Assembly (NCBI RefSeq): GCF_031998825.1
Contig: NZ_DAMACX010000011.1
Location: forward strand, 39,902-103,901
Length of the DNA stretch: 64,000 nucleotides
DNA from: Pseudescherichia sp031998825
Lineage (GTDB): Bacteria > Pseudomonadota > Gammaproteobacteria > Enterobacterales > Enterobacteriaceae
Reading direction: 5' to 3'
The notes beneath the pieces were generated by a model. That model had not been told where the DNA came from. It made no database searches and was given only the letters and a program-made list of their open reading frames with translations. The first letter of the stretch is position 1. Every line of letters starts with the position of its first letter. Of this stretch, positions 26,535-35,997 are shown in pieces. The translations under genes and the position numbers were made by a program.

Positions 26535-27724
26535 TAGTCACCCCATAGTGAAGAAAAGCCAGCCTGCTGCTGCGGCTGTGATGTGGCGGGTTGCGAGGGA
26601 GGATCCTGGTAGTCGAATTGTTTTTTGACGTTACCAAGCTTGCTCTCAAGCTGAGTGCGAATTTTGCCAATAGACGACCGGAAGGCGTCCTCGCTCATTT
26701 TCGGACTAAGCGCCCCTACAGCATCAGACAGCTTTTTACCCTCAGCATCTGAAAGAGCCCCCATGCCTTTCAGGCTGGCTACCATCGGGAGGAATGTCTG
26801 AGCTTTGAATGTATCAAGACGGGCTTCGAAGTTGGCCGCGTCAGAGCCAGGAATGGTTGGGAACGCTGAGCGGACACCCACAGCTTTGGCAAGACCCGGG
26901 CTTTTTTCGATTTCGCCAAGAGAATCAAGAGCAGTGCTGAACGTATCGACTGCACCCTGCGCCGTTGCCTGCCTGTCAGCACGAGCGACCTCTGCTTTCT
27001 GTCGCACATCAGTCTGCTTCTGCCTCAGTTCCTCAAGCTTCAGCGTGTTGGTTTCACGCGCAATCTGGCGATCAAGAACCTTATCCTGCAGCTCTGCCCT
27101 TTGAATCTCGCGTGATAACGCTGCATTCTGCGCACTAATATTTTGCCCGCGAACAGTAATGTCCTGACCTCGCGCAGTGAGTGCTTCTCCGGCCTGATTG
27201 CTTCTGACCTGCTCGGCAAGCTTTGCTCTATCCCCAGTCACGCTGTAGTAATCTTTGGGACCGAGAGCGCTCAAGCCTACCGCATCTACAATGTGGGCAA
27301 GGTACTGAGGGTCTTGCTGATATTGTTGCAGTATGTCTTCTGGAGACGAACCAATAGTGCCTAGCACCCCGGCATTTCGTGATGCGGCTGCCCCAATTGC
27401 TTGCGGGTTTCCTGATGCCATAGCAATGCGAAGGTCTCGAGCTGCGCTTCCCAGCGCCATTTGATGCTGCTCATCCTGAAATCCTATACCAGCTTTGATG
27501 GCTGCCATCTGAGCTGGATATTTAGCGACGAGTTCAGACATCTTTTGTGGATCTCCAAAAGATGCTTTCCAGTCAGAGTTGAAGGATTTCAGTGCTTCCT
27601 GCTGTGCCGCGGCTTGCTCATTAGCCATACGTGCCTGCTGAACTTCCTGAATGCCACTGTAAGCTCTCAGTCCCTGCAAGAATCCACTTCCACCGCTATA
27701 ATCAATTGGGTTAACAACCGCCAT
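26534..27724 (-). CDS. 20: DNA ejection protein gp20
   Basis: 396 residues (P22 gp20 is 471). The central region ~160-250 is a Gln/Arg/Glu-rich coiled coil (RGQNISAQNAALSREIQ, TNTLKLEELRQKQ). Part of the internal ejection complex with gp7 and gp16. Assigned mainly from order and composition. Confidence 0.8.
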   Translation of the reverse strand: MAVVNPIDYSGGSGFLQGLRAYSGIQEVQQARMANEQAAAQQEALKSFNSDWKASFGDPQKMSELVAKYPAQMAAIKAGIGFQDEQHQMALGSAARDLRIAMASGNPQAIGAAASRNAGVLGTIGSSPEDILQQYQQDPQYLAHIVDAVGLSALGPKDYYSVTGDRAKLAEQVRSNQAGEALTARGQDITVRGQNISAQNAALSREIQRAELQDKVLDRQIARETNTLKLEELRQKQTDVRQKAEVARADRQATAQGAVDTFSTALDSLGEIEKSPGLAKAVGVRSAFPTIPGSDAANFEARLDTFKAQTFLPMVASLKGMGALSDAEGKKLSDAVGALSPKMSEDAFRSSIGKIRTQLESKLGNVKKQFDYQDPPSQPATSQPQQQAGFSSLWGD

Positions 27725-27733
27725 ACCCCCTCC

Positions 27734-28381
27734 TTAAAACCAGCCTTTAACAATACTCCCGATACCGGAGCCCAATTCCTGACCTGCACTTGTACCTGAC
27801 AGGAAACCAAGCCCGCTGGTTAGTGAATTCCCATTAGCGAGGTAATTACCGGCTTTCGCCGCACCTATCTGAGACATATTTTCGCCGTAACTATTTGCAT
27901 AACTCCCTGCCGCAGCATTAGATGCACCTGCCGCTGACAGGCCAACATTTGATAGCCCCATCAACTGTTGATACATGTTATTCTGCTGGTCGGTCATCAT
28001 GTTGAGGTAATTTTGCCCAAGTTGAGGCGCGATGGACGAAAGCATATTTCCGGTAGCTGTAGAGCCGAGACCGCCGGTAGCTTCTGCTGCATTAAGTCCT
28101 TGATAACGAGCCTGATTTGATAGTTGCTGATACTCAGGGCTGTTAAAATAACTTGTCAGCAGAGCGTTTCTGTCTATCGGTTGACCTGCAATACCTTGCA
28201 AGCCAGCCAGCCCTGTTTGTCCAGCAGTTAACCATGGCGACAATCTCGCCTGCTGCTCGCGGTATATTTGCAGGTTTGTCGCATTGGACTGGTTTGCAGC
28301 ATCCTTTTGTGCGTCTGCCGCCTGATTTGCACCTGTGATGGATCCGACGACCTTCCCGATGCCCTTGGTGATGCCGCTCAT
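27734..28381 (-). CDS. 7: DNA ejection protein gp7
   Basis: 215 residues (P22 gp7 is 229). Begins with a glycine-zipper-like hydrophobic N-terminus (ITKGIGKVVGSITGANQAAD) and is rich in Gln, Asn, Ala and Gly, as in P22. In P22 the N-terminal ~20 residues are removed during maturation. The start overlaps the upstream stop (ATGA). Confidence 0.82.
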   Translation of the reverse strand: MSGITKGIGKVVGSITGANQAADAQKDAANQSNATNLQIYREQQARLSPWLTAGQTGLAGLQGIAGQPIDRNALLTSYFNSPEYQQLSNQARYQGLNAAEATGGLGSTATGNMLSSIAPQLGQNYLNMMTDQQNNMYQQLMGLSNVGLSAAGASNAAAGSYANSYGENMSQIGAAKAGNYLANGNSLTSGLGFLSGTSAGQELGSGIGSIVKGWF

Positions 28382-28746
28382 TGCGCGTACCTCTTCATTA
28401 AGATTAACTTTCCGCGAGTGTCATCGACATACTCGACCTCTCCGCGCCATGTTTCGATAAACCCAAACTTTTTAGCCAGATTACAAACCTGCTTGTGCTC
28501 AATACGTATTGCCGCATGTATCTCTCGATTGCCAATCAGATCCAGAACATCCGCCACGGCATCCCTACATAGGTGGCGCTCACCCGGCTTCATCGCCATA
28601 TGCAGGTCCACATGATCGCCAAAATCCAGGCAGACAAATATTCCAACCCCGCGCCAAAGCAAGTAATCGCCTTCAGTTTCGGGCCATGAAGTGACACCCC
28701 ATAGCCTCATGAGCTGTGAGCCAGTAACTTTGTCTATTGAAGTCAT
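28378..28746 (-). CDS. gp14-position virion or assembly protein
   Basis: 122 residues lying exactly where P22 has gene 14 (between 26 and 7) but shorter (P22 gp14 is ~150). The sequence (LHMAMKPGERHLCRDAVADV, AIRIEHKQVCNLAKKFGFIE) has the look of a GNAT-like acetyltransferase fold with an N..C-terminal beta strand (GKLILMKRYA). Similar GNAT-like proteins occur next to ejection proteins in other podoviruses. Enzyme activity is unproven. Overlaps both neighbours by 4 bases. Confidence 0.6.
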   Translation of the reverse strand: MTSIDKVTGSQLMRLWGVTSWPETEGDYLLWRGVGIFVCLDFGDHVDLHMAMKPGERHLCRDAVADVLDLIGNREIHAAIRIEHKQVCNLAKKFGFIETWRGEVEYVDDTRGKLILMKRYAQ

Positions 28747-29444
28747 GCGATTAATCCATGATTCCGAGCCATATCCTCAAGTGCCTTGATTCTTTGCCTG
28801 GCTTGTTGAAGGCCGGTTGCCAGAGCCTGACTCTCCGATTGCGTGTAAGTAGCGCTAGCGGAATAGGCCTGGCTTGCATTGAATGAGCCCAGCAATGCTA
28901 CACCAGTCGCGGCAGTCCATCCTGCTTGCCGTGCGCCTACGACCTTTGTGCCGCCGACAGAGTAAGAGGTGGTGACGTTGAGAGGTGATGCCAGAGTTTG
29001 AGATGCAGTAACCGATTTTGATACGTAATCAGCTTGAATGTTGTCGATTTCTGTTTCTGCGGCACCAATGCGACCGTCAATTGCTACCAGCTCAGCCTGG
29101 ATATCGATAACCTCATCAAGCAGGTAATCAACATCGCTGCGGAGGGTAATAATCTTGCCTTCAGCGGTTGTTAGTCTGACCTCAAGCAGGTTTATCGCAT
29201 TGGTGTTGGCGGTGATCCTTCCCTCATGGTCGGCCAGTGTGACGTCCTGTTCGTCATTCCTGACCTGCGCATCATAAGCTCCCTGCCCGGCCTCATTAGC
29301 TTTCCCTGCCACATTGCCAAGGTCCGTTCCTTGGGCAATCACATACAGGAGGTAGGACTGGCTGAAGATATTCCTTGGCAGGATAGTGGCATCAAGCCGC
29401 GTAGCTTGCACAATCACCGGGGTATTGAGTGAACCATCTGCCAT
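28743..29444 (-). CDS. 26: Tail needle protein gp26
   Basis: 233 residues, the same length as P22 gp26. It plugs the portal channel and is ejected first at infection. N-terminal tip (MADGSLNTPVIVQATRLDAT) is the conserved channel plug motif; residues ~60-140 show heptad repeats of a trimeric coiled coil (RITANTNAINLLEVRLTTAE). The C-terminal part is a variable knob region with SVGGTKVVGARQAGW, which differs from the simple helical tip of P22 and resembles Sf6-type knobs (inference). Confidence 0.88.
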   Translation of the reverse strand: MADGSLNTPVIVQATRLDATILPRNIFSQSYLLYVIAQGTDLGNVAGKANEAGQGAYDAQVRNDEQDVTLADHEGRITANTNAINLLEVRLTTAEGKIITLRSDVDYLLDEVIDIQAELVAIDGRIGAAETEIDNIQADYVSKSVTASQTLASPLNVTTSYSVGGTKVVGARQAGWTAATGVALLGSFNASQAYSASATYTQSESQALATGLQQARQRIKALEDMARNHGLIA

Positions 29445-30862
29445 TACTCAATCCTTATCTGGCATCCAGATAGTGTTACGGGTGATTTCGTTATAACGCG
29501 CACCTTAAAGCCAACCAGTCTTCGTATGCGTCCGACACGCTTCCAGAGCACCCGCTTGTCATAAACGAATGGGACGTTCTGCTCAATCATCTGCTCTCGC
29601 CCATAATTGATGCCGTCGGTGGTTGCAGACAGGAAAAGGCGGTCTGCGTATTGAGCTACGCCAGTTGATGCCTCAAGCTCGAAGTCGAATACCCTGGCAT
29701 TGTCGGCCCGGAATAGCGGCGTATAGAGCAAATGCTCTTGCTGCTTGTCGTACTGGCTGCTGATATCAAACTGCAGTTGTCCTGTTAACGCCTCTGACTT
29801 ATCACCACAAGTTATCTGGTTGCCTTCATACATGAAGTCGATTGCCCGGTAGACATCATCGTACAGGCCTGTCTTCAGCACGCACCACTGAGGCCCATTC
29901 TGGCTTGCGGCCGCGTCATAGACCAATACATGGCGAGGAAGGTGGATTATCAGCAATTCGTGCGAGTCGGACCTCAGCGTCTCCATGACACCAGTAGCCA
30001 GCTCATCAGCGGTATATGAGCGGAGAATCTTCTCTATGCTCGCTGTGGCTATCGGAGATGCCTGTCCTGAGCCGATCACATAAATAGATGGCGCTCCGGT
30101 TGCCGGATGGCTGATAAAGGCGTGAGAGTCGGCAAATTGGGTTTTGCAGTAAGTCCCTGCAATACCCTTCTGGACCATCAGAGACGGCTGGGCCACATAG
30201 AGAGATGCGCCTACAGTCGTAGCTCCTGTCAGCGAGAAATACTCAATGGTCGATGAACCGAAACAAACAATGAAATCACGCCATGTCCCAATGCCAATTA
30301 TCCCGTCTGGCTGCGACTCGGCTCTATACTCTGCGCTGTAACGATCAGGGTGTGATTCGTCTTCGAGGTCAGTAATAAACCAGGAGTCAGAATTATCTTT
30401 CGACCATGCGTATCGACCACGTAATCGAGTGATGTCACGAACTGAACCTAATTCATACTGAGTAAATCCACTATCTGTCGGCCAGTTTGATACTGTCTTT
30501 GTCGTGCCGTCGTAGCGATACTCAGTAAGTTGCCCATTGGTGCCTACGGCCTGAGATGTTCGCCCGTGAGCCATGGAGACCCGGCCCGCCCCCGTGACAT
30601 CACCAACCTCTTCCTGTCCCTTATACAGCTTACCACCACAGACGCGATATACAGCGTTCTGAGCGGTGTTGTACTCTACACCACGCGATGACCCGCTAAC
30701 ATCACCACGCTTAGATATACCAGGAAAGGAGCGCAAATAACCGCTGCTATTGAGCACCTCTTTCGGTGTCGCCAGCATGTTCACAGGAAGATAATCGATG
30801 TAATCGGCGTCCCGGTGATTTTTACCGTTACCCTTCATCAGAGGGAGTTGAACTGTCGGCAT
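29444..30862 (-). CDS. 10: Tail hub / head completion protein gp10
   Basis: 472 residues as in P22 gp10, with long stretches essentially the same as that protein (DYIDYLPVNMLATPKEVLNS, SSRGVEYNTAQNAVYRVCGG, GIGTWRDFIVCFGSSTIEYF). Forms a hexameric ring between gp4 and the tailspikes and closes the filled head. Confidence 0.95.
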   Translation of the reverse strand: MPTVQLPLMKGNGKNHRDADYIDYLPVNMLATPKEVLNSSGYLRSFPGISKRGDVSGSSRGVEYNTAQNAVYRVCGGKLYKGQEEVGDVTGAGRVSMAHGRTSQAVGTNGQLTEYRYDGTTKTVSNWPTDSGFTQYELGSVRDITRLRGRYAWSKDNSDSWFITDLEDESHPDRYSAEYRAESQPDGIIGIGTWRDFIVCFGSSTIEYFSLTGATTVGASLYVAQPSLMVQKGIAGTYCKTQFADSHAFISHPATGAPSIYVIGSGQASPIATASIEKILRSYTADELATGVMETLRSDSHELLIIHLPRHVLVYDAAASQNGPQWCVLKTGLYDDVYRAIDFMYEGNQITCGDKSEALTGQLQFDISSQYDKQQEHLLYTPLFRADNARVFDFELEASTGVAQYADRLFLSATTDGINYGREQMIEQNVPFVYDKRVLWKRVGRIRRLVGFKVRVITKSPVTLSGCQIRIE

Positions 30863-31340
30863 CTTTCTTTTCCCGTCTGTGGTAGAAGTTAATGTTGCTC
30901 AGGGTGGCCCCTCGATTTCCGGAACCTACTGGCATGCGATTGGGGTAACAAAGACGTCCAGAGCTTTCTGCGCGGGTTAGCGCGGTTGATTTGTAAAGCA
31001 GCTCTTTCCCGTTTCGGGCGCTCGTTACGATTTTTGCAGAAGGCTCGACTGCGTAGTCAGGAGCAATACGCACCGCGAGGTTGAAAACAACAGCACTCAC
31101 CTTCGATGAACGCATGCCGTGTTCGTCGCCAGTCGCCGGCGGATTCTCGTCAGAAGAGAAAACGTAACCGGTGATAATGCCTGCACCGTCCTGATACCAC
31201 TCCGCCATCATAATTTCTAGGTCGTTAACAGCATCTTCGACTGACTGCGGCTCGACGTCGGTCAATGTGGCATCAGACGCCACTCCCAACTTCCGAAGTG
31301 CCGCCAGAACCAGATCGCCCTTCGTCGACATGCTCATCAT
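30828..31340 (-). CDS. 4: Tail accessory / head completion factor gp4
   Basis: 170 residues (P22 gp4 is 166). TKGDLVLAALRKLGVASDAT and TDVEPQSVEDAVNDLEIMMA correspond to the P22 N-terminus. Twelve copies bind the portal after packaging; P22 gp4 also has a muramidase activity. The start could be ATG 31340 or the in-frame ATG at 31331. The C-terminus overlaps gp10 by 35 bases and the N-terminus overlaps the preceding small gene. Confidence 0.92.
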   Translation of the reverse strand: MMSMSTKGDLVLAALRKLGVASDATLTDVEPQSVEDAVNDLEIMMAEWYQDGAGIITGYVFSSDENPPATGDEHGMRSSKVSAVVFNLAVRIAPDYAVEPSAKIVTSARNGKELLYKSTALTRAESSGRLCYPNRMPVGSGNRGATLSNINFYHRREKKDADSSTPSDEG

Positions 31341-31545
31341 CTACCTCTTCAGCCGCTTCGGCATTGGTCTTGCGGGTGCGCTTGATTTTGGGTTGTTCAG
31401 CCTTCATAACATGAACATCGTCAGGGTGTTTATGCCAGCCTTCGGCAAGATGCGAATCAACGTCCGAATCCTTTACTACGATGGTATTGTACTGCTTGCC
31501 CCAGACACGCGTCCCCTTGCCTTCTTTGTAAAGCATTGTGCTCAT
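31273..31545 (-). CDS. Small structural-region protein between coat and gp4
   Basis: 90 residues. The first ~50 (KGKGTRVWGKQYNTIVVKDS) look like a small beta fold often seen between coat and head-completion genes; the C-terminal 40 are charged and Gly/Ser-rich and probably disordered. It overlaps gp4 by 68 bases in another frame. Function unknown. Confidence 0.7.
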   Translation of the reverse strand: MSTMLYKEGKGTRVWGKQYNTIVVKDSDVDSHLAEGWHKHPDDVHVMKAEQPKIKRTRKTNAEAAEEVDDEHVDEGRSGSGGTSEVGSGV

Positions 31546-31584
31546 GATGTTCTCCAGTAAGAAAGGGGCCGAAGCCCCTTATCA

Positions 31585-32889
31585 TCAGCCTTCAATGGCG
31601 GTTGCAACGTCCTGATTCGCCAGGCCAACGCCGATAGCTTCCGGACGCACAGCGGTGGACTTGTACCACAGCGCGATACGGCACTTACCGCCCAGCGTAG
31701 AGATATCACCCTGGAAGGCGATAACGCCATTCAGACCGGTACCCGGGATGCTGAAGCTTTCGGACTTCATGCCTGAGAAGAGGCTGTGGTTCAGCGGGAT
31801 AGGCTGAGACACAAGACGGATAGAGTCATCAGCCCAGAACACGTTGGTCGGCGCGGTGTCGGTGTTCAGAACGTTAATTGCCGCACCGGCTGCCAGTGAG
31901 GTATTAACGTTCGCATAAGCACGTTCAGCAGCGGTTAACGAGGTGTCATCCAGTGCGATCGGCTTCGGCGTAATGGTGAGAGCATTTCCGTTCACAGCCA
32001 CGACAGAGAATGTCGCGTCCTGAACCAGTACGTTTTTCGCCATCTGTGCCAAGAACTTAACGCCAGTAAAGGAAATCTTATCGCCGCGCTTGAAGCCTGT
32101 ACCTGAACTTACGTTCACCACCGCGAAACGGTTGTCCACGTTCTCACGGCTGTTCTGCTCATCTAAACGCCATGCTTGCGGCTTAAACTTCTGTGCGCCA
32201 GAAACTGTTACACCCGTCGCGGTGGAGCCAACCAGCGTAGGCAGTTTAGGGGATCGCATAACGTCGTTAAAACCGGCCACCTGCTTCTGGATGGTGCCAT
32301 TGCGGTAGGCATCATCCTGGACGCGGCCGTAGAAATCTTTGTTAATCAGATCCTGGCCGGCTTTGTTGTAGTCGATTGGGTTAAAGAAATAGGTCAGGCC
32401 AGCATCCCGGTTCAGCTCTCGGGCAAACATCAGCGTCTCGGCTTCAGAGATGAAGTTCCAGCCAGTGTTTGTGTTAGAGAGGTTAGTGGTGCTGGTAACG
32501 ATCAGGGATCCCATATCAACCGCGGTGCGGGCGATATCGAGTTCAACATTGTTAGCCAGTTTTTTCGCTGAGGCAGCAATGCGGCGGCGATAGGTGCTTT
32601 CGTCGCGGACGTCGTCAGCACGGAGTTCGAAGAAATCATTATCCGGATCATCGAGCGTTACTTTGACGTTCAACTCCAGCAGGTCGGTTTCCTTGTCGGT
32701 CAGGTCCCACCCGCGCTGAGTCGGGGCTTCCTGCTCGATAGGCATCCAGATCGTGTTATCGCCACGCTGCATCTCACGTCCAGGCGGAGTGTACTTTTCC
32801 ACCTTGCTAACCATCGGCATGATGTTCTGCATTGTTTCGATAACCTCGTCTACTGCGAGAGTTACCATTTGACCTTCATTAAGAGCCAT
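31585..32889 (-). CDS. 5: Major coat protein gp5
   Basis: 434 residues (P22 gp5 is 430), building the T=7 capsid. The N-terminus (MALNEGQMVTLAVDEVIETM) and the REMQRGDNTIWMPIEQEAPTQ region follow P22 gp5, an HK97-fold coat with the extra inserted I-domain at roughly 223-345 here. Stop of the scaffold gene overlaps its start by one base. Confidence 0.95.
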   Translation of the reverse strand: MALNEGQMVTLAVDEVIETMQNIMPMVSKVEKYTPPGREMQRGDNTIWMPIEQEAPTQRGWDLTDKETDLLELNVKVTLDDPDNDFFELRADDVRDESTYRRRIAASAKKLANNVELDIARTAVDMGSLIVTSTTNLSNTNTGWNFISEAETLMFARELNRDAGLTYFFNPIDYNKAGQDLINKDFYGRVQDDAYRNGTIQKQVAGFNDVMRSPKLPTLVGSTATGVTVSGAQKFKPQAWRLDEQNSRENVDNRFAVVNVSSGTGFKRGDKISFTGVKFLAQMAKNVLVQDATFSVVAVNGNALTITPKPIALDDTSLTAAERAYANVNTSLAAGAAINVLNTDTAPTNVFWADDSIRLVSQPIPLNHSLFSGMKSESFSIPGTGLNGVIAFQGDISTLGGKCRIALWYKSTAVRPEAIGVGLANQDVATAIEG

Positions 32890-33797
32890 TATTTGATTCC
32901 TTTAAGCTGGGCTTTGTACTTGCGATAAGCTTCTGTGTCGCCTTTCTTCGCTGCTTCATCCATCTTCTTCTGAATGGCTGATACGTTCGCAGCGGCAACA
33001 CTTCCCTGCACAGGCTCATCTGCCTGCGGGGCGTTAGATCTCGCATTAGCACGGGGCTTGAGAGTTAATTGTTCAGATAACCTAGTGAGTTCGATGAGCG
33101 CACGCTGACCGTCCAGCGCTAAGATGCGGCGTAATTTCTCCGGGTTTGACCCCAGGTGATAGATGATCGCTGCCGATTTCTCAGGGAAGAGGTCCATAAT
33201 GGTTGTATCCACATCAGGCGGGACAGCCTGCCGGAACACCTCCTCTTTCTCCTGATAATCAGGCAGGTTTAGCTTCTCTGCCGCATCATAGTGCTTACGT
33301 ACTGCCTCAACGATTTGTGCTGAATGTCGGGTAAACTCCTGAGTCTTGCGTCCCTGCTCTGCCACCGCATTACTGCGGGCATCCAGCGCTTTCATGTGCC
33401 AGTCATTGTTGGCCTGGTTAAAGGCTGCCTGCGCACGGTTTGTGTCCCAACCATATTTCTCCAGCGCTTCGTCTGAGAAGAAGTCGTTGTAGTCTGGCTG
33501 TGCTGGTAACTCAGGTTTTACCCGCAGGTCTTCCGGAATCTCTCCGCGTTGTACCGCTTCAGCCCGCTGCTCAAGCTCACGCTGACGCTTACGCTCAAGG
33601 CGGCGCTGTGCGAATTGCGCATTGAGTGCCGGATCCTGCTTATGTTTGGTCTCATCGTCCTTCAGGACAATCTCGAAGCCTTCATCGTGCACACCATCGC
33701 CACTGGCATGTGATGCTGTATCGACTGCGGATGCCGCCGCATTATCGACGTGCGCGGGTGAGTCTTCAGTTACCTGAATTTCGGTGGTATCGGTCAT
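32889..33797 (-). CDS. 8: Scaffolding protein gp8
   Basis: 302 residues (P22 gp8 is 303). Highly charged and helical; the C-terminal coat-binding helix-turn-helix is basic (AIQKKMDEAAKKGDTEAYRK, then YKAQLKGIK). Directs procapsid assembly and leaves before packaging. Sits between portal and coat as in P22. Confidence 0.92.
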   Translation of the reverse strand: MTDTTEIQVTEDSPAHVDNAAASAVDTASHASGDGVHDEGFEIVLKDDETKHKQDPALNAQFAQRRLERKRQRELEQRAEAVQRGEIPEDLRVKPELPAQPDYNDFFSDEALEKYGWDTNRAQAAFNQANNDWHMKALDARSNAVAEQGRKTQEFTRHSAQIVEAVRKHYDAAEKLNLPDYQEKEEVFRQAVPPDVDTTIMDLFPEKSAAIIYHLGSNPEKLRRILALDGQRALIELTRLSEQLTLKPRANARSNAPQADEPVQGSVAAANVSAIQKKMDEAAKKGDTEAYRKYKAQLKGIK

Positions 33798-33810
33798 GAT
33801 TAACTCTCTC

Positions 33811-35997
33811 TTATTGAGGTGTCTCGGCTACGCCGCCGGAGGGTGAAGTTTGTCTCTGCGATTGCAGGATGTTGGCAACGTCCATGCGCTGGGTGTGCGC
33901 CTGACTGTTGCCTTTAAGGATTAACTCAGCATTAGCGCGTGCATCATTGCTGCTCTGTTGCTGGAATTTGGAGATGGTTTCAAGCGCCTGGCGGAATTCC
34001 TTCTGCTTATCCAGGTCGACGCCGTTGAGGATTTCGGCAATCTTAGCTGCTGCAAGCTGGTTCTGAGCTTCAACCTTGGCCGCTTCAACTGCGATCTTCT
34101 TGTCCTCGTTCTGTGCTTTGATTAGCTCTGCCTGTCCGGCCATGTACTGGCCTTGGGCAACGAGCTGTTCAGGGTTTGGCTGCTCCTGTTGCTGTTGAGC
34201 CTCCATCAGCCACTGCTGCTCTTCCGGCGTTTCTGCCTGCTTCAGACCTCTGACCACGAGCTGCTTGTTGGCGTAATCACGGGTGATATCCATGCCCTTA
34301 CCGTCCAGCAGTTCGAGGAACTGAAGAAGCAGCACATTCCACATATCAGGGTTGGCTTGCATGAGTCCCGGCGCATTAAGCAGCTCTGCCAGCTGCGCCC
34401 GGCTCTGGTCTTTCATCGACTGGAACGACGGCCCAACGTCCGTGTAGCACTCATAGCGGCCACGGATATCGTTGAGCGTTACGATGCTACCGGTTTGAAG
34501 GTCTAGTTCCTGTGAATAGAGTTGAACCTCCTTCTCGCTGCCATCTTCCAGAGTCATGGTGACATTGCGCGGCACGTCGTAGATATCGCTGACCATCGCA
34601 GCGTAAATCTCGCCGTCACGACGCATAGCCGTAGCAAGGTTGTCCTGAAACACGTAGGTGTCCAGGTCAGCACGCATGTTGATCTGATTAACGGTATCGA
34701 AAGCCACCTGCCGGCCGCCGATATCCTCTGCATCGACCCCCACACTGGCTGTCTGCTCAACAGCATTTGTTGCTGCTTCCAGCATGTAGGCATTGGCTTG
34801 AGGAACCTGCACTGGCTCCTCAAACTGAATAGGCCCCGGTGGCAGGTCTGCTCCGTTCTCATCAGTGCGGTTGATTAGCTTGTAGCGATAGGCGTTCCCG
34901 CTGTCGTGCATCTGCTCATACCCTGCCACCTGCTCAGGATAGAAGTAAGGCACGCGTTTAGGCGTCACGGCCACAATGTCAGCATTGAAAGACATGATCA
35001 TGTTGCGCAGACGCTGTCCGTCTTTGGTGCCGCGAACGATGCCCTCATAAACTTCCTTATCGCCAGCAAATGCCCACTCGCCATAAACCGGCACGACAGG
35101 GATATGCTCGCCAGCAATGCGCTCACGATCTTTCAGGATTTCGGTCATGGTGATGAGGCTTTTGTATACCCGGCGGCGCTTAACCTTGCGCTCACCAATC
35201 TTCACCATTCCCTTATCTGCGAGCTCCTCGATAACGTCCTTAATATCTGCTTTGAAGTAGCTAACTGGCTCACCTGTCAGCGGATCCTGATAGATGAATA
35301 CCGTCTCTTTCTTCTCTTCCACCTCATAGTATTCGCCGACATAGAATGTCTCGCTGGTTGCCCAGGGGAATATCCAGTTGGAGGAAGGAGACTGGAAGGT
35401 AGGATAGTCATCAGCATCAAGACCATGCTCTTCAGCAAACGCATCCCAGCCATCTTTGCTCATCGCGCTGATGATGGTGCAGTGCAGCGCATCGCTCTTG
35501 TCGAGCTGCTTGGCGTTACTGTCCCACACGACATGGGAGCACGCCTCGTGAATCGGAACGCGCCGGATTATCTGGTTATTGCTGGTAGGATTCTGGTCTT
35601 CGTATTCTGTAATCAGACGCCAGGCACCGACGCCAGCCTCTATCTGCTCACGAACTGCTACGTTGACAGATATCTTCGCGGTGTTGTGCCGCATATCTGT
35701 GCGGTACATGCCCATCAGGATGTCAGCAGCGTCAGGGCTGGCTCCATCCTTCGGTTTATACAGCACGTCGACGGGGTTCTTACGCATCTCAGCAACAAGC
35801 TTGCGAACCTTCGGCTTAACAACATCGAACTGTCCGCGATACTGCAGCGTTGTGTAGTCGCTCAGCCAGTCATCCCATTGTGATACTCGGGAGAAGAATA
35901 AGTCGTTGCTTGCCTCTGTCCTGGCCTCGTCGCTTGCCGACCAGTCCCGGTCGAACTTCCGGAGAATGGTCTGCAATTTCTCATTGGTATCGGCCAT
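33811..35997 (-). CDS. 1: Portal protein gp1
   Basis: 728 residues (P22 gp1 is 725). Dodecameric DNA-entry channel. Very close to P22 throughout: SRVSQWDDWLSDYTTLQYRG, DGQRLRNMIMSFNADIVA, QANAYMLEAATNAVE and a C-terminal helical barrel with ENTRY-like QRMDVANILQSQRQTSPSGG. The long C-terminal barrel (residues ~600-725) is retained, which in P22 senses packing pressure. Confidence 0.96.
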   Translation of the reverse strand: MADTNEKLQTILRKFDRDWSASDEARTEASNDLFFSRVSQWDDWLSDYTTLQYRGQFDVVKPKVRKLVAEMRKNPVDVLYKPKDGASPDAADILMGMYRTDMRHNTAKISVNVAVREQIEAGVGAWRLITEYEDQNPTSNNQIIRRVPIHEACSHVVWDSNAKQLDKSDALHCTIISAMSKDGWDAFAEEHGLDADDYPTFQSPSSNWIFPWATSETFYVGEYYEVEEKKETVFIYQDPLTGEPVSYFKADIKDVIEELADKGMVKIGERKVKRRRVYKSLITMTEILKDRERIAGEHIPVVPVYGEWAFAGDKEVYEGIVRGTKDGQRLRNMIMSFNADIVAVTPKRVPYFYPEQVAGYEQMHDSGNAYRYKLINRTDENGADLPPGPIQFEEPVQVPQANAYMLEAATNAVEQTASVGVDAEDIGGRQVAFDTVNQINMRADLDTYVFQDNLATAMRRDGEIYAAMVSDIYDVPRNVTMTLEDGSEKEVQLYSQELDLQTGSIVTLNDIRGRYECYTDVGPSFQSMKDQSRAQLAELLNAPGLMQANPDMWNVLLLQFLELLDGKGMDITRDYANKQLVVRGLKQAETPEEQQWLMEAQQQQEQPNPEQLVAQGQYMAGQAELIKAQNEDKKIAVEAAKVEAQNQLAAAKIAEILNGVDLDKQKEFRQALETISKFQQQSSNDARANAELILKGNSQAHTQRMDVANILQSQRQTSPSGGVAETPQ

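Noticed and set aside
34906..35883. 325-codon plus-strand frame inside the portal gene
   Set aside because: Antisense shadow of the portal gene, which is clearly P22 gp1-like over its whole length.
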